NCBI GenBank assembly: GCA_017545865.1
Contig: JAFWXO010000022.1
Span: 1 to 64,000, forward strand
From: Clostridia bacterium
GTDB lineage: Bacteria; Bacillota; Clostridia; Christensenellales; Borkfalkiaceae
DNA: 64,000 nt
Direction of reading: 5' to 3'
The translations under genes and the position numbers were made by a program. Shown here one piece after another: positions 26,503 through 35,610 of the stretch. The notes below the pieces were generated by a model. It saw nothing but the letters and a program-made list of their open reading frames with translations, did not search any database and was not told the DNA's origin. Numbering within the stretch: position 1 is the first letter of the stretch; the number at the start of each line of letters is the position of its first letter.

Positions 26503-26892
26503 TTATTTAGCCATTGCATCAAGAATAATCGTGATGTGGCTAGTACGTTTTAAAATTCTGAACGCTCTGCCGTGCGCCATAGGTCTCATTCTCTTAAGAG
26601 TGGGGCCCATATCAGCGTAAGCAACTGCAACCTTAAGATCATCTTTGTTCATACCAAGGTTGTTTTCAGCGTTAGCAGCAGCGGACAACACAACCTTTTT
26701 AATGGGTTCTGCGCCAGCTTTGTTAGTGTTTTCTAAGATAGCAACCGCGTCGTTAACGCTCTTGCCTCTAATAATGTCAAGTACAACTCTTACTTTGTAA
26801 GGAGAAATTCTGATAAACTTTGCAGTTGCTCTAGCGCGTTTATCTTTGTTTTCTTCAATACGTTGAGTTTTTAATTTCATATTTTTAGCCAT
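26503..26892 (-). CDS. rplV: 50S ribosomal protein L22
   Basis: L22 reaches into the exit tunnel with a long hairpin. The 129-aa protein has [23 protein letters not shown] and the tunnel hairpin region [27 protein letters not shown]. The N-terminus is about 15 residues longer than common. Confidence 0.97.
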   Translation of the reverse strand: MAKNMKLKTQRIEENKDKRARATAKFIRISPYKVRVVLDIIRGKSVNDAVAILENTNKAGAEPIKKVVLSAAANAENNLGMNKDDLKVAVAYADMGPTLKRMRPMAHGRAFRILKRTSHITIILDAMAK

Positions 26893-26903
26893 ACTTATTC
26901 TCC

Positions 26904-27182
26904 TTATCTACCGCCAGTAGTCTTAGCGCCTGCGTGGCCTTTGAACGTTCTGGTGGGAGCAAATTCGCCAAGCTTACAACCAACCATATCTTCGGTGATG
27001 TAAACGGGAACGTGCTTTCTACCGTCGTGAACGGCGATAGTGTGACCTACCATTTGCGGGAAAATCGTGGATGCTCTCGACCAGGTTTTAAGAACGGTCT
27101 TTTTGTTTTCCGCGTTAAGAGCTTCTACTCTTTTTAATAATCTTTCTTGGACGTAAGGTCCTTTTTTAACACTTCTACTCAT
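26904..27182 (-). CDS. rpsS: 30S ribosomal protein S19
   Basis: S19 sits in the 30S head with S13. The 92-aa protein shows [19 protein letters not shown], the [29 protein letters not shown] block and [14 protein letters not shown], all typical. Confidence 0.97.
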   Translation of the reverse strand: MSRSVKKGPYVQERLLKRVEALNAENKKTVLKTWSRASTIFPQMVGHTIAVHDGRKHVPVYITEDMVGCKLGEFAPTRTFKGHAGAKTTGGR

Positions 27183-27197
27183 TTATCGTTCCTCCCG

Positions 27198-28025
27198 TCA
27201 GTTAACTCTCTTCAAAATGAACTTATCGGTTCTTGACTTTTTCTTTCTAGTCTTATAACCAAGTGCAGGTTTACCCCAAGGAGTAACAGGGCCAGATCTA
27301 CCGATAGGCGCTCTACCTTCACCACCACCGTGCGGGTGATCGCAGGGGTTCATAACAGAACCACGAACGGTGGGTCTAATACCCATGTGTCTAACCTTAC
27401 CAGCTTTACCAACTCTGATAATTTCATGATCAAGGTTACCAACTTGGCCGATAGTTGCTTTACATTTAACGAGAATAAGTCTCATTTCACCGCTAGGCAT
27501 CTTAACTTGAGCGTACTTAGCGTCTTTTGCCATAAGTTGAGCAGCGCCGCCCGCAGAACGAACGAGTTGACCGCCCTTACCCGGTTGAAGTTCGATGTTG
27601 TGAATCATAGAACCAACGGGGATATCTTCAATTGCAAGCGCGTTACCAGGTTTAATATCCGCAGTAGAACCACTTAATACCTTATCGCCAACGGTTAAGC
27701 CAACGGGAGCGAGAATATATCTCTTTTCGCCGTCTGCATAGCAAAGTAAAGCGATGTTTGCAGTTCTGTTCGGATCGTATTCGATGGTTTTTACGATTGC
27801 TTCAATACCGTCTTTATTTCTCTTGAAGTCAATAATACGGTATTTTCTCTTGTTTCCGCCACCTTGATGACGAACTGTAATTTTGCCTTGAGCGTTTCTG
27901 CCACCTTTGTGTCTTTGATCTTCAAGTAAAGATCTTTCCGGAGTGGTACACGTAATTTCTTCAAAAGAGCTTACGGTCATAAAACGGCGGGCAGCCGACG
28001 TAGGTTTATATCTTTTAATACCCAT
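27198..28025 (-). CDS. rplB: 50S ribosomal protein L2
   Basis: L2 is near the peptidyl transferase centre and supports subunit joining. The 275-aa protein includes RHKGGGHKR-type [18 protein letters not shown] and the C-terminal [20 protein letters not shown] with the conserved histidine. Normal length. Confidence 0.97.
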   Translation of the reverse strand: MGIKRYKPTSAARRFMTVSSFEEITCTTPERSLLEDQRHKGGRNAQGKITVRHQGGGNKRKYRIIDFKRNKDGIEAIVKTIEYDPNRTANIALLCYADGEKRYILAPVGLTVGDKVLSGSTADIKPGNALAIEDIPVGSMIHNIELQPGKGGQLVRSAGGAAQLMAKDAKYAQVKMPSGEMRLILVKCKATIGQVGNLDHEIIRVGKAGKVRHMGIRPTVRGSVMNPCDHPHGGGEGRAPIGRSGPVTPWGKPALGYKTRKKKSRTDKFILKRVN

Positions 28026-28044
28026 TTTTATCTTCCTCCATCAA

Positions 28045-28335
28045 TTAAGCCAAAGAGTCGAAGAACTCAATGCCCTTGCTGTCTGCCTTTAATTGAACGA
28101 TGGCTTTCTTGTAAGAAGGAGTGTAACCTTCGTATCTACCCATTCTTTTAAGTTTGCCACGGCAGTTAGCGGTGTTAACGGAATCAACCTTAACGTCGAA
28201 AAGTTTTTCGATAGCAAGTTTGATTTCAGTCTTGTTTGCTTTTTTGTCTACAATAAACACGTACTTTTTAGTAGCGATTTCAGAATAACTCTTTTCAGTT
28301 AAAAGAGGTCTGATAATAATATCTCTTTCTTTCAT
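28045..28335 (-). CDS. rplW: 50S ribosomal protein L23
   Basis: L23 at the tunnel exit is the docking site for trigger factor and SRP. The 96-aa protein has [21 protein letters not shown] and [17 protein letters not shown]. Its start overlaps the rplD stop by one base. Confidence 0.96.
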   Translation of the reverse strand: MKERDIIIRPLLTEKSYSEIATKKYVFIVDKKANKTEIKLAIEKLFDVKVDSVNTANCRGKLKRMGRYEGYTPSYKKAIVQLKADSKGIEFFDSLA

Positions 28336-28958
28336 TATTCTCCGTAAACCTCCTCTAATTTTTCAACAGCTTCCTTAGCGATAACAACTACTGCGTTTTT
28401 AACAACTTCGTAGGTGTTGAGTAAGTCAACTGAAATAGTGCTGAGAGTGGGAACGTTTGCAGCCGCTCTAATAACTTGAACGTCGTTGTTGCCCATTACC
28501 ATAAGAACGGTTTTGTCAAGCTTGAACGCGTCAAGGAAAGCAACCATTTCTTTGGTCTTGCCGTTTTCAACAGCCAAATTGTAGATAACGTATAATTGTT
28601 CGTCGGCAATCTTCTTAGAAAGCGCGCTGAAAAGTGCAACTCTCTTTGCAGTAACGTTCATCTTCTTAGAGAAATCTCTTGACTTGGGTGCGAATACTAC
28701 GCCACCTTTAATCCATTGAGGCGCTCTAGTAGAACCTTGACGTGCGCTACCAGTACCTTTTTGTCTATAAGGCTTTTTGCCACCGCCTCTAACTTCGCTT
28801 CTGGTTAAAGTGCTCTTAGTACCTTGGCGTTCGTTAGCAAGACGAGTAACTACTGCTTGGTGAATTAACGGTTCGTTGTATTCAATAGCGAAGATTTCGC
28901 TTAATTCCATAGCGCCAGTTTCTTGGCCTTTCATGTTATAAACTTTAATGCTTGGCAT
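28335..28958 (-). CDS. rplD: 50S ribosomal protein L4
   Basis: L4 reaches into the exit tunnel and in some bacteria represses the S10 operon. The 207-aa protein has the loop [25 protein letters not shown] with [19 protein letters not shown], the family core. Confidence 0.97.
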   Translation of the reverse strand: MPSIKVYNMKGQETGAMELSEIFAIEYNEPLIHQAVVTRLANERQGTKSTLTRSEVRGGGKKPYRQKGTGSARQGSTRAPQWIKGGVVFAPKSRDFSKKMNVTAKRVALFSALSKKIADEQLYVIYNLAVENGKTKEMVAFLDAFKLDKTVLMVMGNNDVQVIRAAANVPTLSTISVDLLNTYEVVKNAVVVIAKEAVEKLEEVYGE

Positions 28959-28972
28959 AATTGTTTTCTCCT

Positions 28973-29605
28973 TTAAGCCTTAACGCTCTTGGTTATCGTA
29001 ACGATACCGCCTACTGCCCCAGGAATAGCGCCCTTGATTAAAAGCGCGTTTCTTGCCGTGTCGACTTTCACGATTTCAAGGTTTTGTACGGTTACTCTTT
29101 CGTTACCGTATTGACCGGGCATATGTTTGTTCTTAAATACTCTTGACGGGGAGCTGTTTGCGCCCATAGAACCAACTTCTCTGTGAACAGGGCCAGTACC
29201 GTGAGTCATTTTAAGAGTGTGTTGATTCCATCTCTTAATAACGCCACTAAAACCGTGACCTTTAGTAGTACCAACAACGTCAACCTTGTCGCCTTCTGCG
29301 AAAACTTCAACGGTTACGTTCTTGCCTACTTCATAAGAAGAAAGATCGTCAAATCTGAATTCCTTCAAAACTCTTTGGCAAGCAACGCCTGCTTTCTTGA
29401 ATTGACCAACTTCAGGCTTATTAAGAACGCCTTCTCTTACTTCTTCGAAACCGAGCTTAACTGCAGCGTAGCCATCTTTTTCAACAGTTTTAAGTTGAAC
29501 GATCGGGCACGGACCTGCTTCTACTACGGTTACGGGGATTACTTTTCCGTCAGCGGAAAAGACCTGTGTCATACCTAATTTTTTTCCAATGATTGCTTTA
29601 TTCAT
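28973..29605 (-). CDS. rplC: 50S ribosomal protein L3
   Basis: L3 is an early 50S assembly protein with a loop near the peptidyl transferase centre. The 210-aa protein has [10 protein letters not shown] at the start and [17 protein letters not shown] plus [33 protein letters not shown] in the loop. Confidence 0.97.
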   Translation of the reverse strand: MNKAIIGKKLGMTQVFSADGKVIPVTVVEAGPCPIVQLKTVEKDGYAAVKLGFEEVREGVLNKPEVGQFKKAGVACQRVLKEFRFDDLSSYEVGKNVTVEVFAEGDKVDVVGTTKGHGFSGVIKRWNQHTLKMTHGTGPVHREVGSMGANSSPSRVFKNKHMPGQYGNERVTVQNLEIVKVDTARNALLIKGAIPGAVGGIVTITKSVKA

Positions 29606-29674
29606 CGATAAAGTTCACCTCCATAATATTTACGATTACTCGTATGTTTTTAAACCGCTTTTAGCAGTTTTTGA

Positions 29675-29974
29675 TTAAAGTTTGATTTTAACGTCTACGC
29701 CAGCGGGCAAGTGAATACTTTCAAGTATTTTTGCGTTGGTAGAATAAACGTCGATAAGTCTTTTGTGCGTTCTGATTTCGAACTGTTCTCTGCTATCCTT
29801 ATACTTGTGGGGAGAACGTAAGATAGTTACGATTTCCTTTTCAGTAGGAAGGGGGATAGGTCCGCTAATCTTAGCGCCTGCTTTCTTCATCGTTTCAACG
29901 ATTCTTTCAGTTGCTTGATCAACCATTTTGTGGTCGTAAGCAGCTAATTTGATTCTAATTTTTTGTCCTGCCAT
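29675..29974 (-). CDS. rpsJ: 30S ribosomal protein S10 (NusE)
   Basis: S10 is in the 30S head and also joins NusB in transcription antitermination. The 99-aa protein shows [59 protein letters not shown] and [14 protein letters not shown]. First gene of the 31-gene operon; ActccTTTT-type AAGGAG precedes the ATG. Confidence 0.97.
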   Translation of the reverse strand: MAGQKIRIKLAAYDHKMVDQATERIVETMKKAGAKISGPIPLPTEKEIVTILRSPHKYKDSREQFEIRTHKRLIDVYSTNAKILESIHLPAGVDVKIKL

Positions 29975-30044
29975 AATTTTACTCCTTTTTTATACTAACT
30001 GTTAATGTAGTCAACATCGCCGTGTGTGTCATACCCTAAACAAT

Positions 30045-30084
30045 AAAAAAATCATCCGCTACTGTGTTTTTTTGCTGCGAATGA
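30045..30084 (-). terminator. attenuator-like terminator in the rpsJ leader
   Basis: On the minus strand TCATTCGC (30077-30084) pairs with GCGGATGA (30052-30059), with one G-T pair, then seven T residues. It lies about 70 bp before rpsJ and after the operon promoter, so readthrough must be controlled. The 17-nt loop is long for a plain terminator. Confidence 0.65.
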
Positions 30085-30237
30085 CATAATATTACCTTGG
30101 GCATGGTTAGTCGCAAGAGTTAAACTCTCACATTTGTCAACGAAAATTATCTTCCTACCGTTTTTGCGAGTTCCGGAGTCGCAAAAGGGCGTGGTTTAAG
30201 TAACTTTTCGTATCAACCCTATAAACACAGCATATGT

Positions 30238-30266
30238 ATAATATTATATTTTTCAAGTATTGTCAA
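30238..30266 (-). promoter_or_regulatory. main promoter of the S10 operon
   Basis: TTGACA (30261-30266), 17-bp spacer, TATTAT (30238-30243). The leader it makes is about 250 nt and includes a TTTTGCGA/TCGCAAAA hairpin near 30164-30189 and the attenuator at 30045. Confidence 0.78.
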
Positions 30267-30311
30267 ACGTTTTAATGCACTTTTTTAAAAAAATTTTAAT
30301 CAAAAAATGTG

Positions 30312-30340
30312 TTGCAAATTGCGATTTATTGTGCTAAACT
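30312..30340 (+). promoter_or_regulatory. promoter for the mgtE leader and mgtE
   Basis: TTGCAA (30312-30317), 17-bp spacer, TAAACT (30335-30340) with a TG one base upstream (extended -10). It is back to back with the S10 promoter; the 610-bp gap between rpsJ and mgtE is filled by the two leaders. Confidence 0.7.
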
Positions 30341-30407
30341 TAAAGAGTGATATGCAGTACACAATATATTGTATAAGCGCATAAAATAACCAACAAGGAG
30401 TGCGGAT

Positions 30408-30488
30408 ATGGTAACTGACGGTAACCCGCGAAGTAGATTTAAAAAACTAAAAACTTCAAAACCGTACCTTTGGGGCGCATTATTATAA
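30408..30488 (+). CDS. leader peptide upstream of mgtE (26 aa)
   Basis: A 26-codon ORF with AAGGAG spaced 8 nt before its ATG. It starts MVTDGNPRSRFKKLK and ends YLWGALL. Its last codons and stop lie inside the stem CGCATTAT/ATAATGCG (30476-30492), which shares bases with a following palindrome, and the terminator at 30527 lies just beyond. The arrangement is that of a translation-coupled attenuator, comparable in logic to mgtL of Salmonella, though the peptide is not similar. No M-box consensus is visible. Confidence 0.6.
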   Translation: MVTDGNPRSRFKKLKTSKPYLWGALL

Positions 30489-30558
30489 TGCGTATATACG
30501 CACGCGCGCGTTTCTATATATAATATCCCCGCGGTAGGTTTTACCACGGGGCTTTTTT
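30476..30558 (+). promoter_or_regulatory. alternative hairpins and attenuator terminator before mgtE
   Basis: Stem 1: CGCATTAT (30476-30483) with ATAATGCG (30485-30492). Stem 2: the palindrome GCGTATATACGC (30490-30501), which reuses GCG and excludes stem 1. Terminator: CCCCG and GGTA (30527-30536) pair with TACC and CGGGG (30542-30551), then CTTTTTT. Ribosome position on the leader ORF could decide which forms. Confidence 0.7.
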
Positions 30559-30584
30559 ACGCCCTTTAATAAGGAGATGTTATT

Positions 30585-32015
30585 ATGGAAATGAACGAAC
30601 TTAACAACGTAAACGTAGTTCCTGAAAGACCAGACCTTTCAGAAGAACTCTTACTAATAATCAAGAGCGATTTAAAAAACGCCGAAATAAAAGAAAAGCT
30701 TGAAGAGTACCACGATTACGATATCGCCGGTATTATCCCCTTGCTTGATACTGCTGAGCGTAAAAAACTCTACCGCATTTTAGGTGACGAAGCGGTTTCA
30801 GATATTTTCGCTTATCTTGAAAACGTTGAAGATTACATTACCGAACTTGACAACGAAAAAGCAGCCGACATTATTGAAGAGATGGACGCTGACGACGCTA
30901 TCGACGTTTTAGATGAACTTCCAGAAGATAAGAAGGAAGATATTATTAACCTTATCGAACCCGAAGCGCAAGCGGATATTAAACTTATTGATAGTTATGA
31001 CGACGACCAGATCGGTAGCCGAATGACCACCAACTTTATTTCCATTAAGAAATCTTCAACTATCAAACAAGCGATGCGCTCGCTCGTTAAGCAGGCTGCG
31101 GATAACGACAATATCTCCACTATCTACTGCGTGAACGACGATGATACTTTTTACGGCGCAATTGATCTTAGAGATTTGGTTATCGCAAGAGAAGGCACTC
31201 CCCTTGAAGATATTATCGTTACCAACTACCCTTACGTTTACGCGCTCGAAACGACAGCTGAGTGTATCGAACAATTAAAAGACTATTCGGAAGACTCTAT
31301 CCCCGTTTTGAACAAGCACAACGTTTTAATAGGCGCGATAACCGCTTCTGACATCGTTGAGGCGGTTGACGAAGAACTCGGTGACGATTACGCTAAACTT
31401 GCAGGTTTAACGGCGGAAGAAGATTTAGACGAGCCTGTATTTAAAAGCATAACAAAGCGTATTCCTTGGCTTATAATTCTTCTCGTGTTAGGCGTTGGAA
31501 TTGCGGCGGTTATCCAAGGCTTCCAAAACCTTATCCCCACTTCGCTTATAATACTTTACACTTTCCAAAGTTTAATTCTCGGTATGAGCGGTAACGCCGG
31601 CACTCAAAGCTTGGCGGTAACCATTAGAGTGTTGAGTGACGACGAGCTTGGGGCTAAAGAAAAGTTTAAGTTTATGTTTAAAGAACTTAGAGTAGGTTTC
31701 TTAAACGGGCTTATCGTTGGTGGACTTGCGTTTACCGTTATCGGCATCTACGTTCAGTTTTTCGAGCCTACGTTCGTTAGTTCTTTTAACGTTTCGGGTT
31801 TTGCGGTATCTGCGTGCATAGGCTTATCACTCCTCGTTTCAATGGTGATTGCCAGCCTTGACGGAACGCTTATCCCCATCTTCTTTAAAAAGATCGGCAT
31901 TGACCCTGCCGTTGCATCAGGTCCGCTTATCACAACGATAAACGACTTCGTTGCCGTTATCGTATATTACGGCGTTTCAATCTTACTCCTTGTTAAACTA
32001 CTCGGAATTGCATAA
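30585..32015 (+). CDS. mgtE: magnesium transporter MgtE
   Basis: MgtE is a homodimeric Mg2+ channel. The 476-aa protein has the N-terminal superhelical domain (about 25-140, rich in Asp/Glu), two CBS domains (about 150-275, MTTNFISIKK and IVTNYPYVYALE) that sense Mg2+, and five membrane segments from about 300, with the pore GNAGTQSLAVTIR near 343 and a final DFVAVIVYYGVSILLL. AAGGAG precedes the ATG. Expression is probably set by the leader peptide/terminator region upstream. Confidence 0.95.
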   Translation: MEMNELNNVNVVPERPDLSEELLLIIKSDLKNAEIKEKLEEYHDYDIAGIIPLLDTAERKKLYRILGDEAVSDIFAYLENVEDYITELDNEKAADIIEEMDADDAIDVLDELPEDKKEDIINLIEPEAQADIKLIDSYDDDQIGSRMTTNFISIKKSSTIKQAMRSLVKQAADNDNISTIYCVNDDDTFYGAIDLRDLVIAREGTPLEDIIVTNYPYVYALETTAECIEQLKDYSEDSIPVLNKHNVLIGAITASDIVEAVDEELGDDYAKLAGLTAEEDLDEPVFKSITKRIPWLIILLVLGVGIAAVIQGFQNLIPTSLIILYTFQSLILGMSGNAGTQSLAVTIRVLSDDELGAKEKFKFMFKELRVGFLNGLIVGGLAFTVIGIYVQFFEPTFVSSFNVSGFAVSACIGLSLLVSMVIASLDGTLIPIFFKKIGIDPAVASGPLITTINDFVAVIVYYGVSILLLVKLLGIA

Positions 32016-32031
32016 TAAAAAAGCGTGGCTA

Positions 32032-32271
32032 AGCCGAGTCCCCGCAAGGGATTCGGCAACTAAATAAATCCGTAAACGGATTTGTGATATTTGCCTAACG
32101 GCAAGTGATATTGCTAACGCAGTGATATCTTGCTACGCAAGGTTAAGGATTTATTTAATATCACTTTGGCTTTGCCAAAATAACACTGTTTACTTTGTAA
32201 ACAATATCACTTTTAGCCACAAGGCTAAAAATATAACTGCTTATGCAGTTGGCGTTCGCTAACGCTCGGCT
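32032..32271. repeat. hairpin array 1, closed by an outer stem
   Basis: Nine small perfect hairpins are joined by a constant linker: AAATCCGT/ACGGATTT, TTGCC/GGCAA, TGC/GCA, CTTGC/GCAAG on the left with linker GTGATAT; TTTGGC/GCCAAA, TGTTTAC/GTAAACA, TTTTAGCC/GGCTAAAA, ACTGC/GCAGT on the right with the reverse-complement linker ATATCAC or close variants; then GCGTT/AACGC. AAATAAATCC (32062-32071) can also pair with GGATTTATTT (32147-32156). The whole is closed by AGCCGAG (32032) and CTCGGCT (32265). It lies in the mgtE-cyclophilin convergent gap. Confidence 0.8.
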
Positions 32272-32303
32272 AAACTAATTTAACTTTTTGATTTGTGGAT
32301 AAG

Positions 32304-32350
32304 AAAAGCCCACCATATTTCGCTTTTACGAAATATGGTGGGCTATACTT
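32304..32350. terminator. terminator of the YdjG-like/cyclophilin operon
   Basis: AGCCCACCATATTTCG and CGAAATATGGTGGGCT form a 16-bp stem with a short loop; the minus side ends in TTTTC. It may also stop mgtE transcripts that pass the hairpin array. Confidence 0.8.
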
Positions 32351-32362
32351 TTAGTTTGCTTT

Positions 32363-33220
32363 TTATTTCTTAGAACAGCCTGATTTACCGCGCATTTCAG
32401 CGCAAACCTTAAAGGTTGTTGCGGGAAGAACGAAAATATCTTGAGCGTTGTCATCGTCTTTAATAATTTCAAAGGTGGCGTAGTCAACGTCGTCTTCGGT
32501 TGCATATTCCATTTCAACCTTTTCTGCGCCTACTTGCTTGAAATATTCGTTATCTTCGTTAAGGAAATATTCAAAACCGTCTTGATAAGATTGAACGCCG
32601 TCTACACGCTTGCCAACGTAATTCATGCGTAAATAGCCGTTTTCATCTTTAGCGTTATCTACTAAAACATCTTTTAAAGAAGTTAACGAGTCGTTATCAA
32701 TATAACCAAACACGCAGAATTCGCTTGCGTGGAACTTGCCACTATCGGTTAAAACGATTGCAAAGGTTGCCTTTGCGGTATCGTACTTAGCGTCACCCGC
32801 GTCAATATCGAAATCTCTAAGCATAACGAGAGCGCCCGCTTTTACGGTAAGTTCAGATCTTAAACCGTTGTTTGTGAATTCGCCTTTAACTGCGCTACCC
32901 TCGTAAGACTTAACGTCATAACCTTCGGTAAAACCGCCAACCACTAAATAGTCTTGTGATTTAGAAAGGGTTAAAACGGTATCATTATAATAACCGTCTT
33001 CAATCAAAGAGATAACTCTTCCCGTGGTTTCGGGAGCGAAAGTTTCGTATAAGGTAAGGGTTGATTCAACCGTTTTGGTTTCACCGCCAACGGTATAAGT
33101 AACGTTAAAATCTGCGCGACGAACAACGCTACCGTCAATAGTTTCCTTACAACCGCCAAACGAAAGCGCTAAAGCGGAGATAAGAGCAACTGCCATTATT
33201 TTTAAAGAAAGTTTTTTCAT
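32363..33220 (-). CDS. lipoprotein, divergent cyclophilin-like peptidyl-prolyl isomerase
   Basis: The 285-aa protein has a signal peptide (KKLSLKIMAVALISALALS) and lipobox LSFGGC, so it is anchored outside the membrane. The mature part resembles cyclophilins in order: LYETFAPETTGRVISLIEDGYYNDTVL near 60-90, GEFTNNGL near 118, and GALVMLRDFD near 135, but the catalytic Arg/Phe set is not intact. AGGAGG overlaps the stop of the upstream gene; its ATG at 33220 is chosen for this. Last gene of the zinc-ribbon operon. Confidence 0.65.
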   Translation of the reverse strand: MKKLSLKIMAVALISALALSFGGCKETIDGSVVRRADFNVTYTVGGETKTVESTLTLYETFAPETTGRVISLIEDGYYNDTVLTLSKSQDYLVVGGFTEGYDVKSYEGSAVKGEFTNNGLRSELTVKAGALVMLRDFDIDAGDAKYDTAKATFAIVLTDSGKFHASEFCVFGYIDNDSLTSLKDVLVDNAKDENGYLRMNYVGKRVDGVQSYQDGFEYFLNEDNEYFKQVGAEKVEMEYATEDDVDYATFEIIKDDDNAQDIFVLPATTFKVCAEMRGKSGCSKK

Positions 33221-33228
33221 ATTGCCTC

Positions 33229-34308
33229 CTAACTGCAAAAATAAACTACTAACCCAACTAAAGCCACAAGCCCTAGCGACGCGCCAACGGTTGCAAGCAC
33301 TTTAAGGAAAGACACGGGCGACTTGCCCACTACTTTTGCGGTGTTGCCGTTGATATGTACGGAATAGTTTTTCTTTTTATGATTAAAATTAAGTAAGTAT
33401 ACGGGAAGTAAAACGTATTTATAAGTAACTTCCGTGTGAGTGGTGTTAACTCTTATATAGTCAACAACGTCGTAATGATATCTTGAAAGTATTCGTTTTT
33501 TAATTGCGCTATCCATAACGGCTTTTGCTTCATCCCAACACGTTTCAATAGGTTTGTCGGAACGCTTAGCCATAAACCCCGTCATATACTCGCTATCGTA
33601 AACTTTAACGCTTGAATAATCAAACGGCATAATCTTGTTTAAGGTCTTTTGCGAATAAGCGGTGTCAGCATTTATCAAAACGTCGTCAAAAAAATCGTTA
33701 TACACGCCGGAAACGTGTCTCCAAACGATATACGTTTCCGTTCGCCTATTTTTCCCCGACCCCACTACTCTCGTGTGGCGAGTACCAAGCCTTGCGCTAT
33801 AATAAGATTCCGTTTTGCTATCAAAAGTGAACGTTGGTTGATAAACACCGCGAAAGTTTTCCGCATACAAGTTCTTTTTAAAGGACTTTGGCGCAAAGAA
33901 TTTTTTCTTAGCCCACTCCTTTGCCTTTTCAAGCGCAGAATTCTTACTTAACGTAAACGGAATAACGGCGGTTGGCTTAAGCCCTGCAAGTTCCGTGGTT
34001 TTAACAACGTGCGCCGTTCCACAGTACGGGCAACCCGTTGCAGTTTCGCCCATTTTCAAAACGACAACCGCGCCACAGTTTTCACAACGGTAAACCGAAG
34101 ACTCGTCTTTCCACTCTTCAGCGTTTCCAAAAGCCGTTAAAATATCAAGTTCTTCAACGGCGGTTGACTTATCAAAATCGACAACCGTTTCACAATGCTC
34201 GCATTTGAGCATTTGCGTTTCGGGGTCAAAATTCATATTGCCACCGCAGTTTTGGCATTTTACGGTTACCGTTTCCTTTTCACTTTCAAGGAAATCTTTT
34301 TCTAACAT
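33229..34308 (-). CDS. YdjG-like zinc-ribbon membrane protein
   Basis: The 359-aa protein has two zinc ribbons at the N-terminus (CQNCGG and CEHCET near 18-38; CENCGA and CPYCGT near 75-96), then a soluble domain with VIPFTLSKNSALEKAKEWAKKKFFAPKSF, and one C-terminal membrane segment (ATVGASLGLVALVGLVVYF). B. subtilis YdjG, in the pspA-ydjGHI operon, has this plan and recruits YdjI. It follows DUF1858 by 3 nt in an operon with a YdjI-like SPFH protein. Confidence 0.72.
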   Translation of the reverse strand: MLEKDFLESEKETVTVKCQNCGGNMNFDPETQMLKCEHCETVVDFDKSTAVEELDILTAFGNAEEWKDESSVYRCENCGAVVVLKMGETATGCPYCGTAHVVKTTELAGLKPTAVIPFTLSKNSALEKAKEWAKKKFFAPKSFKKNLYAENFRGVYQPTFTFDSKTESYYSARLGTRHTRVVGSGKNRRTETYIVWRHVSGVYNDFFDDVLINADTAYSQKTLNKIMPFDYSSVKVYDSEYMTGFMAKRSDKPIETCWDEAKAVMDSAIKKRILSRYHYDVVDYIRVNTTHTEVTYKYVLLPVYLLNFNHKKKNYSVHINGNTAKVVGKSPVSFLKVLATVGASLGLVALVGLVVYFCS

Positions 34309-34311
34309 AAA

Positions 34312-34503
34312 TTATTTGTTAAGTTTTTCTAATAATTCTTCAAGGTCAATTCCGTGAACCATAGCCGCTTCAGCGATTGTTTCACCGTGAGCGATTGCGC
34401 AACCTAAGCAGTGCATACCGTAGCTGAGTAAAATTTCAGGCGCGTTTTCGTTTAATTCAACTGCTTCCATAATTAAAGTGTCTTTAGTTATCTTCTTTTC
34501 CAT
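34312..34503 (-). CDS. DUF1858 small disulfide-motif protein
   Basis: A 63-aa protein matching the DUF1858 pattern: KDTLIMEAVELNENAPEILLSYGMHCLGCAIAHGETIAEAA. The single CLGC pair near residue 32 is redox-active or metal-binding in relatives associated with hybrid-cluster proteins. It lies between the SPFH and YdjG-like genes. The function here is unknown. Confidence 0.82.
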   Translation of the reverse strand: MEKKITKDTLIMEAVELNENAPEILLSYGMHCLGCAIAHGETIAEAAMVHGIDLEELLEKLNK

Positions 34504-34532
34504 AATTATATACTCCTTGTTTGCTTCTTATA

Positions 34533-35573
34533 TTAAAGTTTATTGCCACAAGACGGGCAGAATTTAGCATTTCCGTCAACTTCCGCTCCACACTCCGAGC
34601 AGAAAGCCTTAGCGTTTTGCTTAGCGCCACACTCCGGGCAGAATTTAGCGGTTTTATTTATTTTCGCTCCGCAATTTGAACAAACTTTGCCTTCAACCGC
34701 TTGAACGGGTTCACTTGGTTTTTGAGAAGACTTGAACGCATCCGCAAAAATTTGCCCCATGCCAAGCCCTGCGCCGATTGAAACGCCAGCGCCCGCCATA
34801 GGATTGCCTTCGTTCTTTGCAGCGTCTTTCATCGCTTCGGCTGCGGCAACCTTCATTAAAACGTCTGTCTTGTCGCCCAAAATGCCGAGTTTGCTTCTTT
34901 CGTCAAGCGCCTTTTCAACTTCCGACGGAACGGACATATTTTCAATGAATAAGTTAGTGAGTTTTAAACCCATCTCATAGAACTTTTCTTGAATACCTTT
35001 TTTGACGAGTTCGTTAAACTCTAAGGTATTACCAGCAAGGTCAATAGCCGAGATTTTACTTTCGCCAAGCGCATCGGAAAGCGCGGATATAAGCATGGTT
35101 TTAAGATAGGAAACTATATCGTCAGTACGGAAAGATGAATCCGTGCCGAAAAGTTCCTTCATAAACACGGCAGGGTCTTCAACCTTAAACGCAAACGCGC
35201 CAAAGCCCCTAACTCTAATAACGCCGAATTCGGGGTCGCGCATCATAATGGGGTTTTGAGTTCCCCACTTAACGTCGGTAAACTGCTTGGTGTTAACGAA
35301 ATAAATATCTAACGTGATAGGCGTTTCAAACGCATATTTCCACGATGCAAGTTTAGTAAGAATAGGGAAAATTTCCGTTTTCAAATCGTAAAGACCCGGA
35401 CCAAAAACGTCCGCTATCTGCCCTTTATAAACGAAAATTGCGCATTGAGATTCTCTTACGGTAAGCGTGGACTTATTGTTTATTTCTTTACCAGCCTTTT
35501 TTAAGGGATATTTGTAAACGATAGTATTGTTTGAACTATCACTCCACTCTATATTAGTCCTAAATAATGCCAT
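34533..35573 (-). CDS. SPFH-domain protein with C-terminal zinc ribbons (YdjI-like)
   Basis: The 346-aa protein has an SPFH-like domain (about 20-215: LTVRESQCAIFVYKGQIADVFGPGLY, RDPEFGVIRVRGFGAFAFKVEDP), a low-complexity glycine/alanine segment, and two zinc ribbons at the end (CSNCGAKINKTAKFCPECG and CSECGAEVDGNAKFCPSCG). This matches B. subtilis YdjI, which acts with PspA at stressed membranes. It is the first gene after a promoter at 35.6 kb. pspA and ydjH are not in the window. Confidence 0.8.
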   Translation of the reverse strand: MALFRTNIEWSDSSNNTIVYKYPLKKAGKEINNKSTLTVRESQCAIFVYKGQIADVFGPGLYDLKTEIFPILTKLASWKYAFETPITLDIYFVNTKQFTDVKWGTQNPIMMRDPEFGVIRVRGFGAFAFKVEDPAVFMKELFGTDSSFRTDDIVSYLKTMLISALSDALGESKISAIDLAGNTLEFNELVKKGIQEKFYEMGLKLTNLFIENMSVPSEVEKALDERSKLGILGDKTDVLMKVAAAEAMKDAAKNEGNPMAGAGVSIGAGLGMGQIFADAFKSSQKPSEPVQAVEGKVCSNCGAKINKTAKFCPECGAKQNAKAFCSECGAEVDGNAKFCPSCGNKL

Positions 35574-35610
35574 AATTCACTCCTTATATTTAAACTTTGT
35601 TTTAAATATA

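Noticed and set aside
30326..30547. 73-codon minus-strand frame across the mgtE leader
   Set aside because: It has no ribosome binding site and lies opposite the leader peptide and terminator.
30347..30584. M-box (Mg2+) riboswitch before mgtE
   Set aside because: I looked for the conserved M-box segments and did not find them; a leader peptide plus terminator fits better. A covariance-model search would settle it.
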